DNA of 64,000 nucleotides from Linyphia triangularis (lineage: Eukaryota > Arthropoda > Arachnida > Araneae > Linyphiidae), in contig OZ021725.1 of NCBI GenBank assembly GCA_963978545.1, positions 10,419,346 to 10,483,345 on the forward strand, written 5' to 3'. Shown here piece by piece: positions 46,771 to 58,200 of this stretch. Both the position numbers and the translations under genes were made by a program. The notes beneath the pieces were generated by a model. The model did no database searches, was not told the origin of the DNA, and saw only the letters and a program-made list of their open reading frames with translations. The first letter of the stretch is position 1. Each line of letters begins with the position of its first letter.

Positions 46771-47965
46771 TTAGACTAAACATTCAGAAGCCGCACACAG
46801 GATTCGCTAAGTAATAGAAATCACTTTTAATGTTTAAAACTGTAGCAATTAATATTAAGAAAAATCCAGAAAACTCTACCTAAAATAACTGATTTTCAGA
46901 AACTATTTCAAATAAGGAATTTATGCGTTGTGTAGAATCAGCAAAATGACATTTTGTAAATGTTTATTTTTGACGATGATCTAATTTCTTTGTTTAAGGT
47001 TATCGCTACATTAGTGTAAAAGCAAAAACTAAACAAAAATGTTTTAACGAAATAAAACAAGTTTAATTTATTTGAACAATCATATGTTGATCATATACAT
47101 TGAACATGTGAATAGGACAGAAATGGTGCCAAATCACTTTTAGGAGAAAGACTAGGACACCATATCTTTGTAGTACAGGACATTTCCGTCCATGGCTTGC
47201 ACCTAGCTGCTTCAATAAATGCCTTAATTTCAAGCTGCTTTAAAGAATGAGTAAGTCTTGTTTTTAAAATTGATACTTTTGTATGCATTTTTTCAAAAGT
47301 AAGAATTTTCTTAAAAGAAATGCACCATATATTTTATATTTTTGCCTTGTAATGGACTTAATGCGAATAGTTTTTAGAAAAAACTTGTGACGTGCTTTAG
47401 ACCAATTACAACCCATCTTCAAAAACGAATTCGATTTGTCGCATTCCATTATCCAATCATAATGCGTGTACTATTTATTTCCCATAGCAAGGAATTAACT
47501 AAAGTTGTCAGGCTGAACCTCTATTCCAAAATACGTTAGAATTGTCCTTGCGTTGACTTACACCGTTTTTGTCTAAGACCACGCGAGCGTTTTTTCATGC
47601 AAAAACGCAGCATAAAATTAAGCTATAAAATGTAGACAACTGCTGTACCATACACGAGGCCAGATGTAGCTTCTCTACAGGCAGGCGGGGGTATCGTTTG
47701 TCGCAATCTCAAGGTCGCCCTCTGGAGGATTCAATAGACCTATTTTTCAAATTCAGTGAAAACACTTCCTTGCAGATAATTGTCCCTGTTGCTATATTCG
47801 TGTGTTATCGTCTTAACACTTTGGGTACATTTGAAGAGTGAGATTCGGCATCTGCTTTCTTGGGCGAAGTTACGGTGGACGAGTCTTGCTCGTCATCCGG
47901 CCATCCAAGTCCGTCCCATGGGCATAAAAATCTTCAAATTATTCAGTGCTCAAAGTGTTAAAGGG
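46771..47965. other. Intronic sequence, copy B
   Basis: Matches 26177-27373; nothing else recognised. Confidence 0.4.
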
Positions 47966-48700
47966 ACCATAGGCGTAACGAGGGAGGGGTTTTGAGAGTT
48001 CGAACCCCCCATTGGGTTGAAAAAAATTAAGCGAATTTACTACATTTTTTCCCCAACTAACTCTTTGTTGGTTATTTTTCAACCATTCCTTACTAGTAAT
48101 TATTAGTTCCATTAAATTTCCTTACTAGTAATTATTAGTTCCATTAAATTTCCTTACTAGTAATTATTCAGTGTTTGCTAATGTAGTCAATAGCTATACC
48201 AAAGTGAAAGACATTTATGCAACTAATGTACCATATTGAACGTCTTGCAAACTGTATGCTGTTCGTAAATTACTATACGCGCTACACAGGCTGAAGAAAT
48301 GGAGTCTTCATCGCGGGAACATAAGTGCTACAGACTTGACTTTGGTCATCGACCGTTAATGTAAAGACCATAGGCGTAACGTGGGAGGATTTGGGGGTTC
48401 AACCCCCAACCCATTAAGTTGAGAAAGAATTAAACAAATATACTGCATTTTTTCCCTAGTCAACTCTTTGTTGATTATTACTCAAATTATCCATTAAATT
48501 TCATTATTGAGATTATTCAGTGACCAGTGTCTTACTAAGGTAATCAAAAGCTATACCAAACTGCAAGACAATACATGGATTTTTCACCAGAAGAGTAAAC
48601 TTGCCATTTAATGTACTATTTGATGATAATTACGCTCTACATCCGTCCGAGGTTGAAGAAATGGACACTCCATCGCGGGAAACATAAGTTCTGAGTGGAC
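47966..48700 (+). repeat. Two-copy degenerate repeat, copy B
   Basis: Copies start at 47966 and 48367. A local extra duplication of TTACTAGTAATTATTAGTTC lengthens the first unit to about 401 bp, versus 373 in copy A. Confidence 0.7.
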
Positions 48701-48744
48701 ATTGCGCTGTATAGAAAACCCAAACACTAAACAATAACTGAATG

Positions 48745-49490
48745 TAAACTATTGGAGTGGAACATCGCACAATTTTCAATTACACTATAATAAGAATCGG
48801 CAAATTTAAATTTGAAGTGGAATAGTGTTATTGCTATTTTCATTTATTTGGAATAATGGCCCTTAGTGATATTTTTACAGATAACTAGTACAAGGGCAAA
48901 AAAAAAAAGACACCACAATGGCGAATGTGAGAATGTACTTTTCGAAAATTCTTGCAATATCCTTTCTGGTTAGTGAAACAGTGGAGAGGAGAAAAACGGT
49001 TGTTGATGAGCGATCCTGAAGGGAAGAGAAATCTATGTTGAAGAAACTCGTTTTTCATCTTTTTACACCTCTATAACATTTTTATGGGAATTTCGGAGAT
49101 GGGGATGTTAAGAACATTTTAAGAAGTATTATCATAGAGATTTTCATCAAAATCGTTAGAGCCGCTTTTTAGTGATTACTAAAGAACGTGATTTTTTTTT
49201 TATGTTTTGCGCATGTGCAATATTGATGAAAACCTTAGTGGCAGGTTCTATGGTCTCCAGTAACCTGTACTCCACATTTGAACATCGTAGGTCCAATCGT
49301 TCGGAAGTTGTGCTGACCACGAATACACAGACACACCGGCAGACATTTTTCTAAGCCATTTTTTTTTTCAGTTGGATGTTCCAAAACGTGGAGAAATGCA
49401 AACAATTCGAATTTTTTTTTGGATCGAAAACAATACTTTCATTACCCTATGTTAACAAATGGATAACTGAAAATAATTAAAATGAGTGCA
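48745..49490 (+). repeat. Dispersed repeat S, copy 2
   Basis: Near-identical to 28125-28860 as part of the segmental duplication. Confidence 0.75.
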
Positions 49491-49847
49491 GGTAACAAAC
49501 GCAAAACTCAAAGTGAGACACTGTTTTTATTTTGCAAAAGAAGAAAAGATGGAAAATATTGTTGCACAAATTGTCTGTATATAGTGTAAATAGTGACGTA
49601 TTATCAGACGAAACTTCTGTTTTGATGAATTATGAATGTTTAAAGTACCAGGTATGCTATTGGTACCACTTCCGGTTTATCAATTTTATGGATAATTATT
49701 GCATATAAGGTATCGTCGAACTCAGTTTGAAGAATTATAAATATCCCTGGTACCAGGTGTACCATAGGTGATAAATAGGAAAATGATGAAATGGACAAAT
49801 TCAAAAAAGAGAAGTCGCCAGTGTTTAAAAAAAAGTTATGATATCCT

Positions 49848-50564
49848 CCAAAAAAACACTTTTGAAAAGTAGAAGAACCACCAACCTCAAAAACACAAAA
49901 AACTTTCTTGCAATAAAAAAATCATAAACATGATGAAAATTTTCAGCCACAAACACAGTGATATAAAAAATGGCCAACCTCTGATTACAACTCTTGGTTG
50001 TGACTCGCTTAAGAATGTATGCTTACTTAGTTTATTTTTAAAATTTAAGTTCCGCTCTCATAAAAATTTACGCTGCTTGAGGTTGGCGCCCATCTTAATT
50101 ACTAACCTTTAACCCCCCCCCCCCCCCACACACACACAATAAAAACTTTCCAAAATGTATGTATCAACCAAACAAAAGCTTACCACAGGCACTTCAGTTT
50201 CCTACTTAAAAAATTCTTAATAACGATTCAAATACAAGCGTTTGAGCACAGTTTCTCTATACTAATTTTGAAAATTACATGAACATGAAGATTTACATTA
50301 CTTAGTATTTACTTCCCATCCAAATGAAATCGTAAATTCGAATATTTGTGCAAACAGCCATAAATTAGTTTAAACGCAAGCATTGTTAATATTCCTATGA
50401 CGGACGTCAACCTCAAGCAGCGTAAATTTTTATGGGAGCGGAACTTAAATTTTAAAAATAAACTAAGTAAGCATACATTCTTAAGCGAGTCACAACCAAG
50501 AGTTGTAATCAGAGGTTGGCCATTTTTTATATCACTGTGTTTGTGGCTGAAAATTTTCATCATT
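49848..50564. repeat. Inverted repeat, copy B, right arm truncated
   Basis: The left arm at about 49848-50090 is intact. The right arm from about 50402 stops at 50564, where copy A continues for about 95 bp. It keeps the 22 bp missing from the right arm of copy A, so the two arms here match better. Confidence 0.8.
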
Positions 50565-50579
50565 CGCTTTCTAATAGAT

Positions 50580-51150
50580 TCAGTACAACTCTTTACACAA
50601 CAATGGAGCACAAACAGCAGTTAAAACTAGATACACAACTGTTAAAATCGACGCAAAAGACAATGCAATACAGTTCGCTTTCAGAACTACTCTGAATGCT
50701 CGCTGAGAGATAACCAACTCACTAACTAACTCAATTCTCTATTGACCTTATATAGGAAAGCTTCCTTCGCTAATCTTCTAGAGATAGAAATTTGGAGAAT
50801 TTTCCAGATCGCAGACGAAAAGCCCTATACAGGTACATGGGGACCGAAAAAAGTTTGCAAATGGTCGCCAAGTTTGACAACATTTGGCGATTTCTCGCCA
50901 AATTTGACGATTTAAATTAGTCGCCAACTTGGCGATATTGCCGTTAACCCTATTGTTAAATGGCCTTCTCCTTGTAAAACTCGTTTTCCATCATTATCTC
51001 TGTAATACTCGTTTTCAAGTATTAAGAGAAGCATTGCAGGAAAGCGAAGTAAAGACAAACTCTTGCACCGCCTTATGCGAAATGTACATAAAATTTTCTT
51101 TTTACATAATTAATATTACGAAATATTTACAAATATACAGAAATTCGTAA
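50580..51150 (-). mobile_element. Solo LTR-like copy 3
   Basis: Homologous to 33226-33785 over the whole length, with the same TATA box (complement at about 50747-50756) and CCCATGTACCTGTATAGGG. Its left flank CTCTTTACACAACAATGG is shared with the copy at 12535, so the element boundary may lie a little further out than in copy 2. It sits immediately beyond the right breakpoint of duplication copy B. Confidence 0.6.
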
Positions 51151-51514
51151 AATTATCAAAAGATAGGTAAAAATACAGAGAATAACATGAAATAACAATC
51201 TCAAAATCGATATATATTTTTTATTTTTAGGGTACAGAGCCCTCTTAAATTTTTGATATTTAAAATGACTATACAATGGAATATTACTTGGATTTTAAAC
51301 TTATCTTTCTTAAAATAAAGAAATATCCATATCTTTAATATACAAGGCATAGTGATTTCAAAAACCGTGAACTTGAAAAAGCTGCTTGGATTGTAAATGG
51401 AATTATGTTGCACTAGAGACCACAAACAAGCGACTGAGCTCACGTTAAAGAACATGCGCACGGGGCCGACATGTGTAGATTTTCAAGCTGCATAAAAAAT
51501 AAGCTGATTTTACA
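51151..51514. other. Intronic spacer
   Basis: The first 90 bp resemble 32575-32635 in reverse complement. The rest shows nothing recognisable. Confidence 0.4.
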
Positions 51515-52260
51515 CAGCATAAACTAGGGGTGTGAAACATCACAAAATTTTCAATTGCACTTGCACCATAATACTGACTTAGATTCATACCATTTACCGA
51601 TTTTATATTTTCAACATTCATTTAGCAAAAATGGCAAGTTTGGCGATATTTTTTGCGATAATTCTTGTATGGGGATTTGGAGGGGGAAAAAAACTCCGCC
51701 AAAATGTTGATTTTGGCGATATACTTTTCGATAATTATTATAATATCCTTTCTTGTATGTGAAACTGAAGAGAGAAGAAAAAACGATCCTTGATGAGGTA
51801 TGCTTAAGAAAAGAGAACTCTTTGTTAAAGGCATTCGTTTTTCAACTCTATACGCTATTAAGGCATTTTTACAAGAATTTCGAAAGTGGGGATGTTTAAA
51901 ACACCTTAAGAAGCATTACCACAGCGATTTTGATCAAAATCCTTTAAGCCGTTTTTCAGCAATCATTTGAAAACGAATGGCAGCTACCTTATGCGTATGC
52001 GTGATTTTGAAGAAAACCTTAAACCTGCCATCACCAACCGCATCAAATCCGCACACCGAATTTGAACATCGTTGTTTAATTTGTTCAGTAGTTATTCAGA
52101 CCACAGACAGACATTCTTTCTGGATCACTTTTTTGAAATCAGGATGTTCCAAAACGTGGAGGAATGCAAAAAAAAAAAAAAAAAAATCATTTAATATTTT
52201 CGACCGAATCCTATACTTTCATTACCTTATGTATACATGTGGGTAATTGAAAGTAAAAAC
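51515..52260 (+). repeat. Dispersed repeat S, copy 3 (diverged)
   Basis: Aligns by eye along its whole length with 28125-28860 but with many substitutions. It contains GGATGTTCCAAAACGTGGAG and TTTGAACATCGTTG. It lies just inside intron 1, next to exon 1. Confidence 0.7.
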
Positions 52261-52293
52261 GCACGTGCGTTGCCATAGCCTCAGTGCACTTAC

Positions 52294-52521
52294 TTTGGAC
52301 TTTGCCTGTGCGGCTGCTTTCTTGTAGATGTCCAAGTTCTCTTGGACGATCATTTGGGGCGTCGAATTCGTTCTCGGTCCGTACAGGGAGTGCTCGAAGA
52401 CGGCCGCTGTGTAGAATGCTTCAACTGTCACACTCTCAGCACAGAAGAAGGTGCAAGAGAAGAAGAAGAGAGTCGCCGACCAGAAGACCAACATCTTCCG
52501 AGAAGAGTGGTTCTTAACCAT
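52294..52521 (-). CDS. Vanin/biotinidase-like protein, exon 1 (signal peptide)
   Basis: 76 codons starting MVKNHSSRKMLVFW, with a hydrophobic signal core at about residues 10-27 and FYTAAVFEH, the first beta strand motif of vanin/biotinidase (FxAAVxEH). It ends QENLDIYKKAAAQAKSK at a perfect donor GTAAGTGC. The phase-0 junction lets it continue directly into GADVIVFPEYG of exon 2, matching the family order (AAxxGAxIIVxPE). An alternative start is Met10. This is the only such exon in the window, although there are two exon 2 copies. Confidence 0.88.
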
Positions 52522-52838
52522 AAGGTGACACCTGCATTAAAAGATATAGATATCATTGACCAATACTGAGTCATTTAATGACAGTTGAAAGTTCAAATTT
52601 TTTATTTTTTTTTATTTTTTTTATTTATTATTATTATTATTTAGTTGAAAAGAATTTATCTGATGATGTTAACGCATATTAAACACAAATAAAAGCAAAA
52701 ATAATCACACACAATTTTTTTTATTAAATATTTTTTGGAGGATTATTGGATTGGCGCCTTTGCGAAAGATAATTCCAGTTCTTATCCCAAAGCATATAAT
52801 GATGAAAAATTGAATCATGGATTTCATCTTCTTTAGCA
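52522..52838. other. Upstream of the vanin-like gene
   Basis: Probable promoter side of the minus-strand gene. It contains T-rich tracts and an ATT microsatellite at about 52620-52640. No clear TATA box assigned. Confidence 0.3.
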
Positions 52839-53357
52839 TTACAGCCGATTTCCGGCCAAGGCTGTCTCAGTCATCTTGAACCATTTTACCCTATCCGAAG
52901 CCACCTTCCTCCATTTATTAACTCCTATACTCTTCAAATTCTTTTCCACGTTGTCCATCCACCTTGTACGTGACCTATGTCTTTTTCTTTTTCCTTCTGG
53001 GTTTTGAAATGTTATCTTTTTTGCTGGATTTTCATCTTCATACCTATATATACATGACCGAGCCATCTTATATACTATACTTTAATGACTTTTACTATGT
53101 TTGGCTCTCTGAATTTAACTTGTAGTTCATGATTATACATTATTCTTCAAACTCCGTTTTCCTTTACCGCTCCAAATATTCTTCTAATGATTTTTCATTC
53201 GAAAACCACTAATTTTTCTTCATCTGATTTTTTCATTGTTCAGCCTTCGCTTCCATATAAGACTATAGGTCTAACTAATGTCTTATATATCTGTATCTTT
53301 GTTTCTCTGCTTAGAAATTTGAATTTAAACTGGTTGCGTAAACCAAAGTAACCACTT
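52839..53357 (-). pseudogene. LINE 3' fragment, C-terminal end of a reverse transcriptase ORF
   Basis: The minus strand reads FKFKFLSRETKIQIYKTLVR with PIVLYGSEG after it, near 53345-53240. Further on come PEGKRKRHRSRTRW and IGVNKWRKVASDRVKW, near 53010-52850. These are the usual post-RT C-terminal blocks of many arthropod LINE ORFs (YGSEtW, GKRxRGRPxxRW, WxxxAxDRxxW). Frame shifts separate the blocks. It is cut on its 5' side by the MITE at 53358. Confidence 0.75.
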
Positions 53358-53718
53358 AAGGCTGATTTACACGTTACCTGTCGGTGAACTATTTGGTCTC
53401 CAGTTGTTAGATGCCAGCGACTACAACATCTTGTATTCCAGTCACTGGATAAGAGTGTCACGCGCTTGTCTCTAGCTGGAAGCTCCATTAATGAAATATT
53501 TCTTTTTATTTGCAAGGTCTTCAATACCCACTATCCAATCACTTGTGCTCGCCCGTGACCCCCCCTCAAGCGGAATGATGATCGCTCAATAGCTGGATTG
53601 ATCCAGCTGCTGGCACTGTGAAAACGGAAAGCTGGCATTCAAATCAATGCGCGACAGTGACCTTTCTATTAACTTACCAGCTGGTGTTCCAGGCACTAGC
53701 AACGTATAAATCAGCCTT
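53358..53718. mobile_element. MITE with AAGGCTGATTTACACGTT ends
   Basis: The left end AAGGCTGATTTACACGTT and the right end in reverse complement AAGGCTGATTTATACGTT differ at one of 18 positions. The 361-bp interior is GC-richer than its surroundings and has no coding potential. No clean target duplication was identified, so the superfamily is unassigned. It interrupts the LINE fragment. Confidence 0.75.
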
Positions 53719-54568
53719 CACATTCAAAACATCAAAATCACTAAAATCATATTGTAAATTTATATTTTCAAAATAAAAAAAAAAAAAAAAAATCAAAAAA
53801 ATCAAAACCATGTAGAAAACAAAAGGCTATAAGGTTTGGCGAGAATTATGTCTTCACTCCGCTAAAATGGATTAACTGCCTATGAGCACGGTGAAGATCT
53901 ATCGTCTAGTGATGTTAAGTTAAGTTGGAGTTTAGTATAAAAGAAAGCTTTTCGCATTGTTTTCAGGAGTTTTTAGCGCAGATTGAAGATGGTATTTTAA
54001 GAAAAGGCTTATTGGTTTTAAAGACGGGAAATACTATTGGTTATCGATTTTAAATTAGCACTTACATTTAATTGCTTACATGTAGGAAAAATAGGATTAA
54101 ATTTATAGAAATATTGTTATTATGTTGGAGAAACATTGAAATGTTTCATGCTTTTTTCTGAGGTTAGTTAAATCGAGATTTTACTGTGAAGTCATCTGAA
54201 GAGAACTTATACCTGGTCCTGGTACGTATTTCAAATCTGTAGATCAAGTATGAAACATTCTTAAAAAAGAAGTCATGCAATTTTTCGGAAAACCTAAAAG
54301 AATTTAAAGTATCTTCATCATATTAAAAAGATAAAAATTTAATTTACTTATGTTAATGTTTAACGTTAATATTAATGTTATGTTTAACTTTTTATTTATA
54401 TACAAATTGCATATTTCTTTTGAAAGAGCAGAGTTTATAACAGCAAAATATTAAGTGTATAGCAAATTCAAATTTCTATGAAACAGTTGTGAGTACTTCA
54501 AACGATTTAAGTTATTACATAGATTATATTACAGCCCGAAATGTCAAAAAAAATGTTTAAGTGTTCTT
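53719..54568 (+). promoter_or_regulatory. Upstream region of the third receptor copy
   Basis: From about 53937 onward it aligns with the regions upstream of receptors A and B (for example GAAATGTTTCATGC near 54136, TCTGAAGAGAACTTATAC near 54196, ATTACATAGATTATA near 54512). The donor-like site is degraded here (GAGGTTAGTT). No other feature. Confidence 0.4.
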
Positions 54569-54952
54569 ATGACAAAGAGTTTAAGCTGTCAGTTTGACCG
54601 CCAAGAAACCCACAGTTTACCAAAAGAGACTAACATAAAAGGAATCAACGCTAAATGCGAACCCAAACGGAAGAACTATCTGAATGAATTATTGTTTTGG
54701 ATACGAATTAGTTCAAATTCAGACCAATCCGTCCAAAGAAGATGTGTACTTTTCTTTCTCTATGCTTCTTTAGTCTTAGTTATTGTAGATTACTGCACAA
54801 CATTGGCCTTTGGTAATATCAATGTCCATCGATTGAAACTTTTAATAATTCACCTTATTTCTTACATATTAAGCACGTTAGCATGGTACATCTTGAGATG
54901 CAAAAGAAAGCGGTTGGCCTCTATGCTTCGAAATCTCGAAAAATATAGCCTC
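54569..54952 (+). pseudogene. Gustatory receptor copy 3, truncated by retrotransposon
   Basis: 128 residues align with the first third of receptors A and B, ending LRNLEKYSL in the loop after helix 2. Shared blocks are LNELLFW, LKLLI and SYILSTLAWY. It is clearly older than the A/B split, with roughly one residue in four changed. A one-base shift puts the upstream Met (54541) out of frame. A BEL/Pao LTR starts at 54953, and nothing of the remaining receptor is seen before the window end. Confidence 0.85.
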
Positions 54953-55214
54953 TGTTGCCACTCGTTTAACATTTCGCCCTTCCGCTTTGTATTATATTTA
55001 TGTTTGGTGAATCTGGCAACAGAACATTTTGGATTTGCTTTGGTTTTGTAGTTGGCTTACGTTTATTCTAATAGCTAATTAATATACGATTATTTTACGC
55101 TTAAATTACTCAAGATGTACGAAATATGTCCTGTGTGTGTAGTTACGTGTGTGAGCGTCGTCTTTAATAAACTATGTACCAGTGACTACGAACTATTATT
55201 TGAGTAATAATAAG
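54953..55214 (+). repeat. BEL/Pao 5' LTR
   Basis: About 260 bp between the receptor fragment and the primer binding site. It contains CTTTAATAAAC near 55161, a possible polyadenylation signal. The exact right end is uncertain (AATAATAAG before TGG) because the 3' LTR is not in the window. Confidence 0.65.
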
Positions 55215-55253
55215 TGGCGTCCGTGATTTTGAACTTTTACTTCTGATTTCAAT

Positions 55254-58200
55254 ATGCTAACGGATATGTTTGACAACGAAACCAAAGAAGATATGGCTAT
55301 TGAGATGAAATACGACAAAATTGAGAAGTTACGGAAAGAAAGAACGAATTTACGAAGATTATTTACCACGACTTGTAATCAGTTTGAGAAAAAACAACAA
55401 GAAAAAGTTGAATGTAAGGAACTTGATTTAATATTCAATAAGATAGTAGATAAAGCCGAGCGTTTATTCAAGGCTGATGCTCAATTATTAGAACTTGTTG
55501 ATCAAAGCGATAAGGAATATGATGAAATGGAAACGTATAGAGATCGCTTTATTGAACTTAAAACAGAATATGAGCATTATTTACAACAAAGTAGCAGTGA
55601 TGCTGCGCCAACTGATACAGCTACGATTGGGAAATTGAAGCTTCCAAAGATTGAATTAAAAGAATATGACCTAATGCCAAGGACTTGGGTTGCCTTTTGG
55701 GCGCAATACAGTCGTATTCATGAAGATGCTAGTATACGAGAAGAGGATAAATTTCAGTATCTTCTGTCATCTTTGAAGCAAATTTCGAAAGCACGCAGTG
55801 TAGTTGAAAGTTATCCACCTTCTAAGAAAAATTATGTAAAGGTTATGGAACATCTCGAGTCCAGGTTTGGCAGACGGGATTTATTAATTGACGTGTTTAT
55901 TCGAGATCTTTTAACTTTGGTAAGCAACCGAGCTAATATTAAGCTTTCTGATTTATACGACAAGCTCGGTTCATCTTTGAGAGCTCTAGAAACATTAGGC
56001 GTCACTACGCAAAACTATGTTGCCATGCTAAATCCGGTTGTAGAGTCGTGTCTTCCGACTGATGTATTAAAAGCTTGGGATAGATATTCAATAAATAGTG
56101 AGGTGGATGATGAAGAAACCGTTCAACTTACGAAAGAGAAACTGTTGGAAAGGTTGATGTCTTTTCTTCGTCGCGAAGTAGAAGGTGAAGAGCATCGGGC
56201 TTTAGCCGAAAAAGCTTTTGGCCAACCTGCAAAAAATAAAAGGAAATCTTCTAGCAAAGATGAGCCAACAACAATGACTTTAACATCGTCTGAAAAGTCT
56301 AGTAAGATTGAGTGCATTTTTTGCCAGAAACGTCATGCCAGTCAAGACTTTCATAAAGCTGCCTCAATGAATACAGAAGAAAGAAAGTCAATTGTTATAC
56401 GTAGACGCTGCTGCTTGGTATGCTTGAAGACTGGACACTTGGCAAAAAACTGTCGCAGTGGTATTCATTGCCTTGTGTGTGGAAAGCGACACTACGTAAT
56501 CTTGTGCCCAGAACTGCCTAAAGAAAATAAGGATCCATTCCCCACTGAATCGAAGATTGAAATGAATACGTCCACTTTATTTACGGAGCTTATGCCTCAG
56601 AAGATAATATATTTGAAAAAACTATTGCTACGTTTAAGAAATGAAAATCAAGAACTTTACGTCAGAGCTTTACTTGATGATGGATCACAGCGATCATACG
56701 TGACCAAAAATGTAGTTAAAGAGTTACGGTTGAACCCTTCAGGAATAGAGTTATTGTCTCAAGGACTATTTGGTGGTAAGCAAACTTCTGAAGTAAGACA
56801 TGGTCGCTATGACATCAATGTTGAGAGTATCGATAGAAGATTTTCATATAACATATCAGTTTTGGACCAGTCCAAGATATGTTCGTCTTTGCCTCGCATA
56901 CGGGACCCAGATTTGATACGAGAATTAAAATGTCGAGGTATTGAACTAACAGATGTCGGTCCAGAGACTCCTCCTATTGAGATGCTCATCGGTGCTGACT
57001 TTCTTGGTGGAATATTGACAGGAAAAATCGAAGTTTTGCCATCTGGGATAACAGCCATAGAAACGAAACTCGGATGGAGTGTTTTAGGTCCAGGAAAGAG
57101 GAGAAGTATAAGTATGGTATCGTTAAGTATGTATCACTCAGAGATACACAAAATATGGGACTTAGAGTCGTTGGGCATCACAGATCCCACTGAAAGAAAA
57201 ACCACTAAGGAGTTAGACGAAGAAACTGTTGCATTTTTCCAGGAAACAATTCAGAAAACTGCTGACAGGTATGAGGTAGCACTTCCATGTCTAGCAGGAC
57301 ATCCTCCCCTGTATGATGGATACGATCAGGCTGAAGCAAGACTTCGTACGGTTACTAAACGTCTTTTGAAGGACAATAACTACGAACTGTATGATAGTGT
57401 CTTACAACAATGGAAGAATGATAACATCATAGAGGAGGTGACGGAAATTGAAATGTCAAGTTCCAAAGCTTGTCATTACTTACCCCATCATCCAGTCGTC
57501 AAATTGTCAAGCTCTACAACAAAAATAAGACCGGTCTTTGATGCTTCATACAAACGTCCAGGATATGCCTCCTTAAATGACTACCTCAGTACAGGACCTA
57601 GCTTGTTGCATCGAATCCCTCATCTGATAAGTAAATTTCGTTGTGGTGTCATTGGAGTGATTGCAGACATCAAGCAAGCATTTCTTCAGCTCTCTTTAGT
57701 TCCCGAAGATCGATACTACCTAAGATTCCTTTGGTGGGAAGACAAGGAACACACTAAGCTGAAATTCTACAGACATTGCCGTGTTGTCTTTAGTGTTCCC
57801 TTTCTATTGAATTCCACGATTAACTTTCATCTTGAATCACAAGAATTCCAAACAGAAATCCTGCAAAGCACAATCAATCGTATGAAAGAAGGATTTTATG
57901 TCGACAACTTAGTCACGAGTGTAGATACCTACGAAGAATTGGAGCAATTGCAATCGCCAGCTATACAAGTAATGCAAAAGGCTTCCTTTGAATTGAGATG
58001 CTGGGCTTATAATGGAATTCAAGATGGAGAAAACCAGAATGTACTAGGCCTAAAATGGGATACCCATACATATGAACTTTATTGTGCTGGCTGTAAAACA
58101 ACTTCATCAGCAGACAAAGTCCTTTCGAAGAGGCAGCTTCTATCTATTGTCAACAGTATATACAACCCAATTGGATTTACATCACCTGCAACATTACTAC

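Larger units (their letters stand above)
36491..50564 (+). repeat. Segmental duplication, copy B
   Basis: Direct repeat of 15568-31503. It starts at the same TCGCCATCGATTGACGG word and ends inside the inverted-repeat arm at TTTTCATCAT, where it meets LTR-associated sequence. It lacks about 347 bp of the TTAA element's left arm and about 1.6 kb further on. Confidence 0.95.
43841..52293 (-). other. Intron 1 of the vanin-like gene (exon 1 to exon 2B)
   Basis: 8453 bp from donor GTAAGTGC (52286-52293 on the minus strand) to acceptor TTTCAG before 43840. It holds the TTAA fold-back element, the repeat pair at 47966, two copies of repeat S, an inverted repeat and an LTR. Splicing to exon 2A instead would make an intron of about 29.4 kb containing exon 2B and, on the other strand, receptor B. 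Confidence 0.75.

Noticed and set aside
52284..52569. Plus-strand Arg-rich ORFs
   Set aside because: Antisense shadow of vanin-like exon 1, whose signal peptide, donor site and family motif are clear.
57880..57930. YVDN in the BEL/Pao reverse transcriptase as an inactivating mutation
   Set aside because: From memory this variant is common in the BEL/Pao clade, so it is not evidence of decay.
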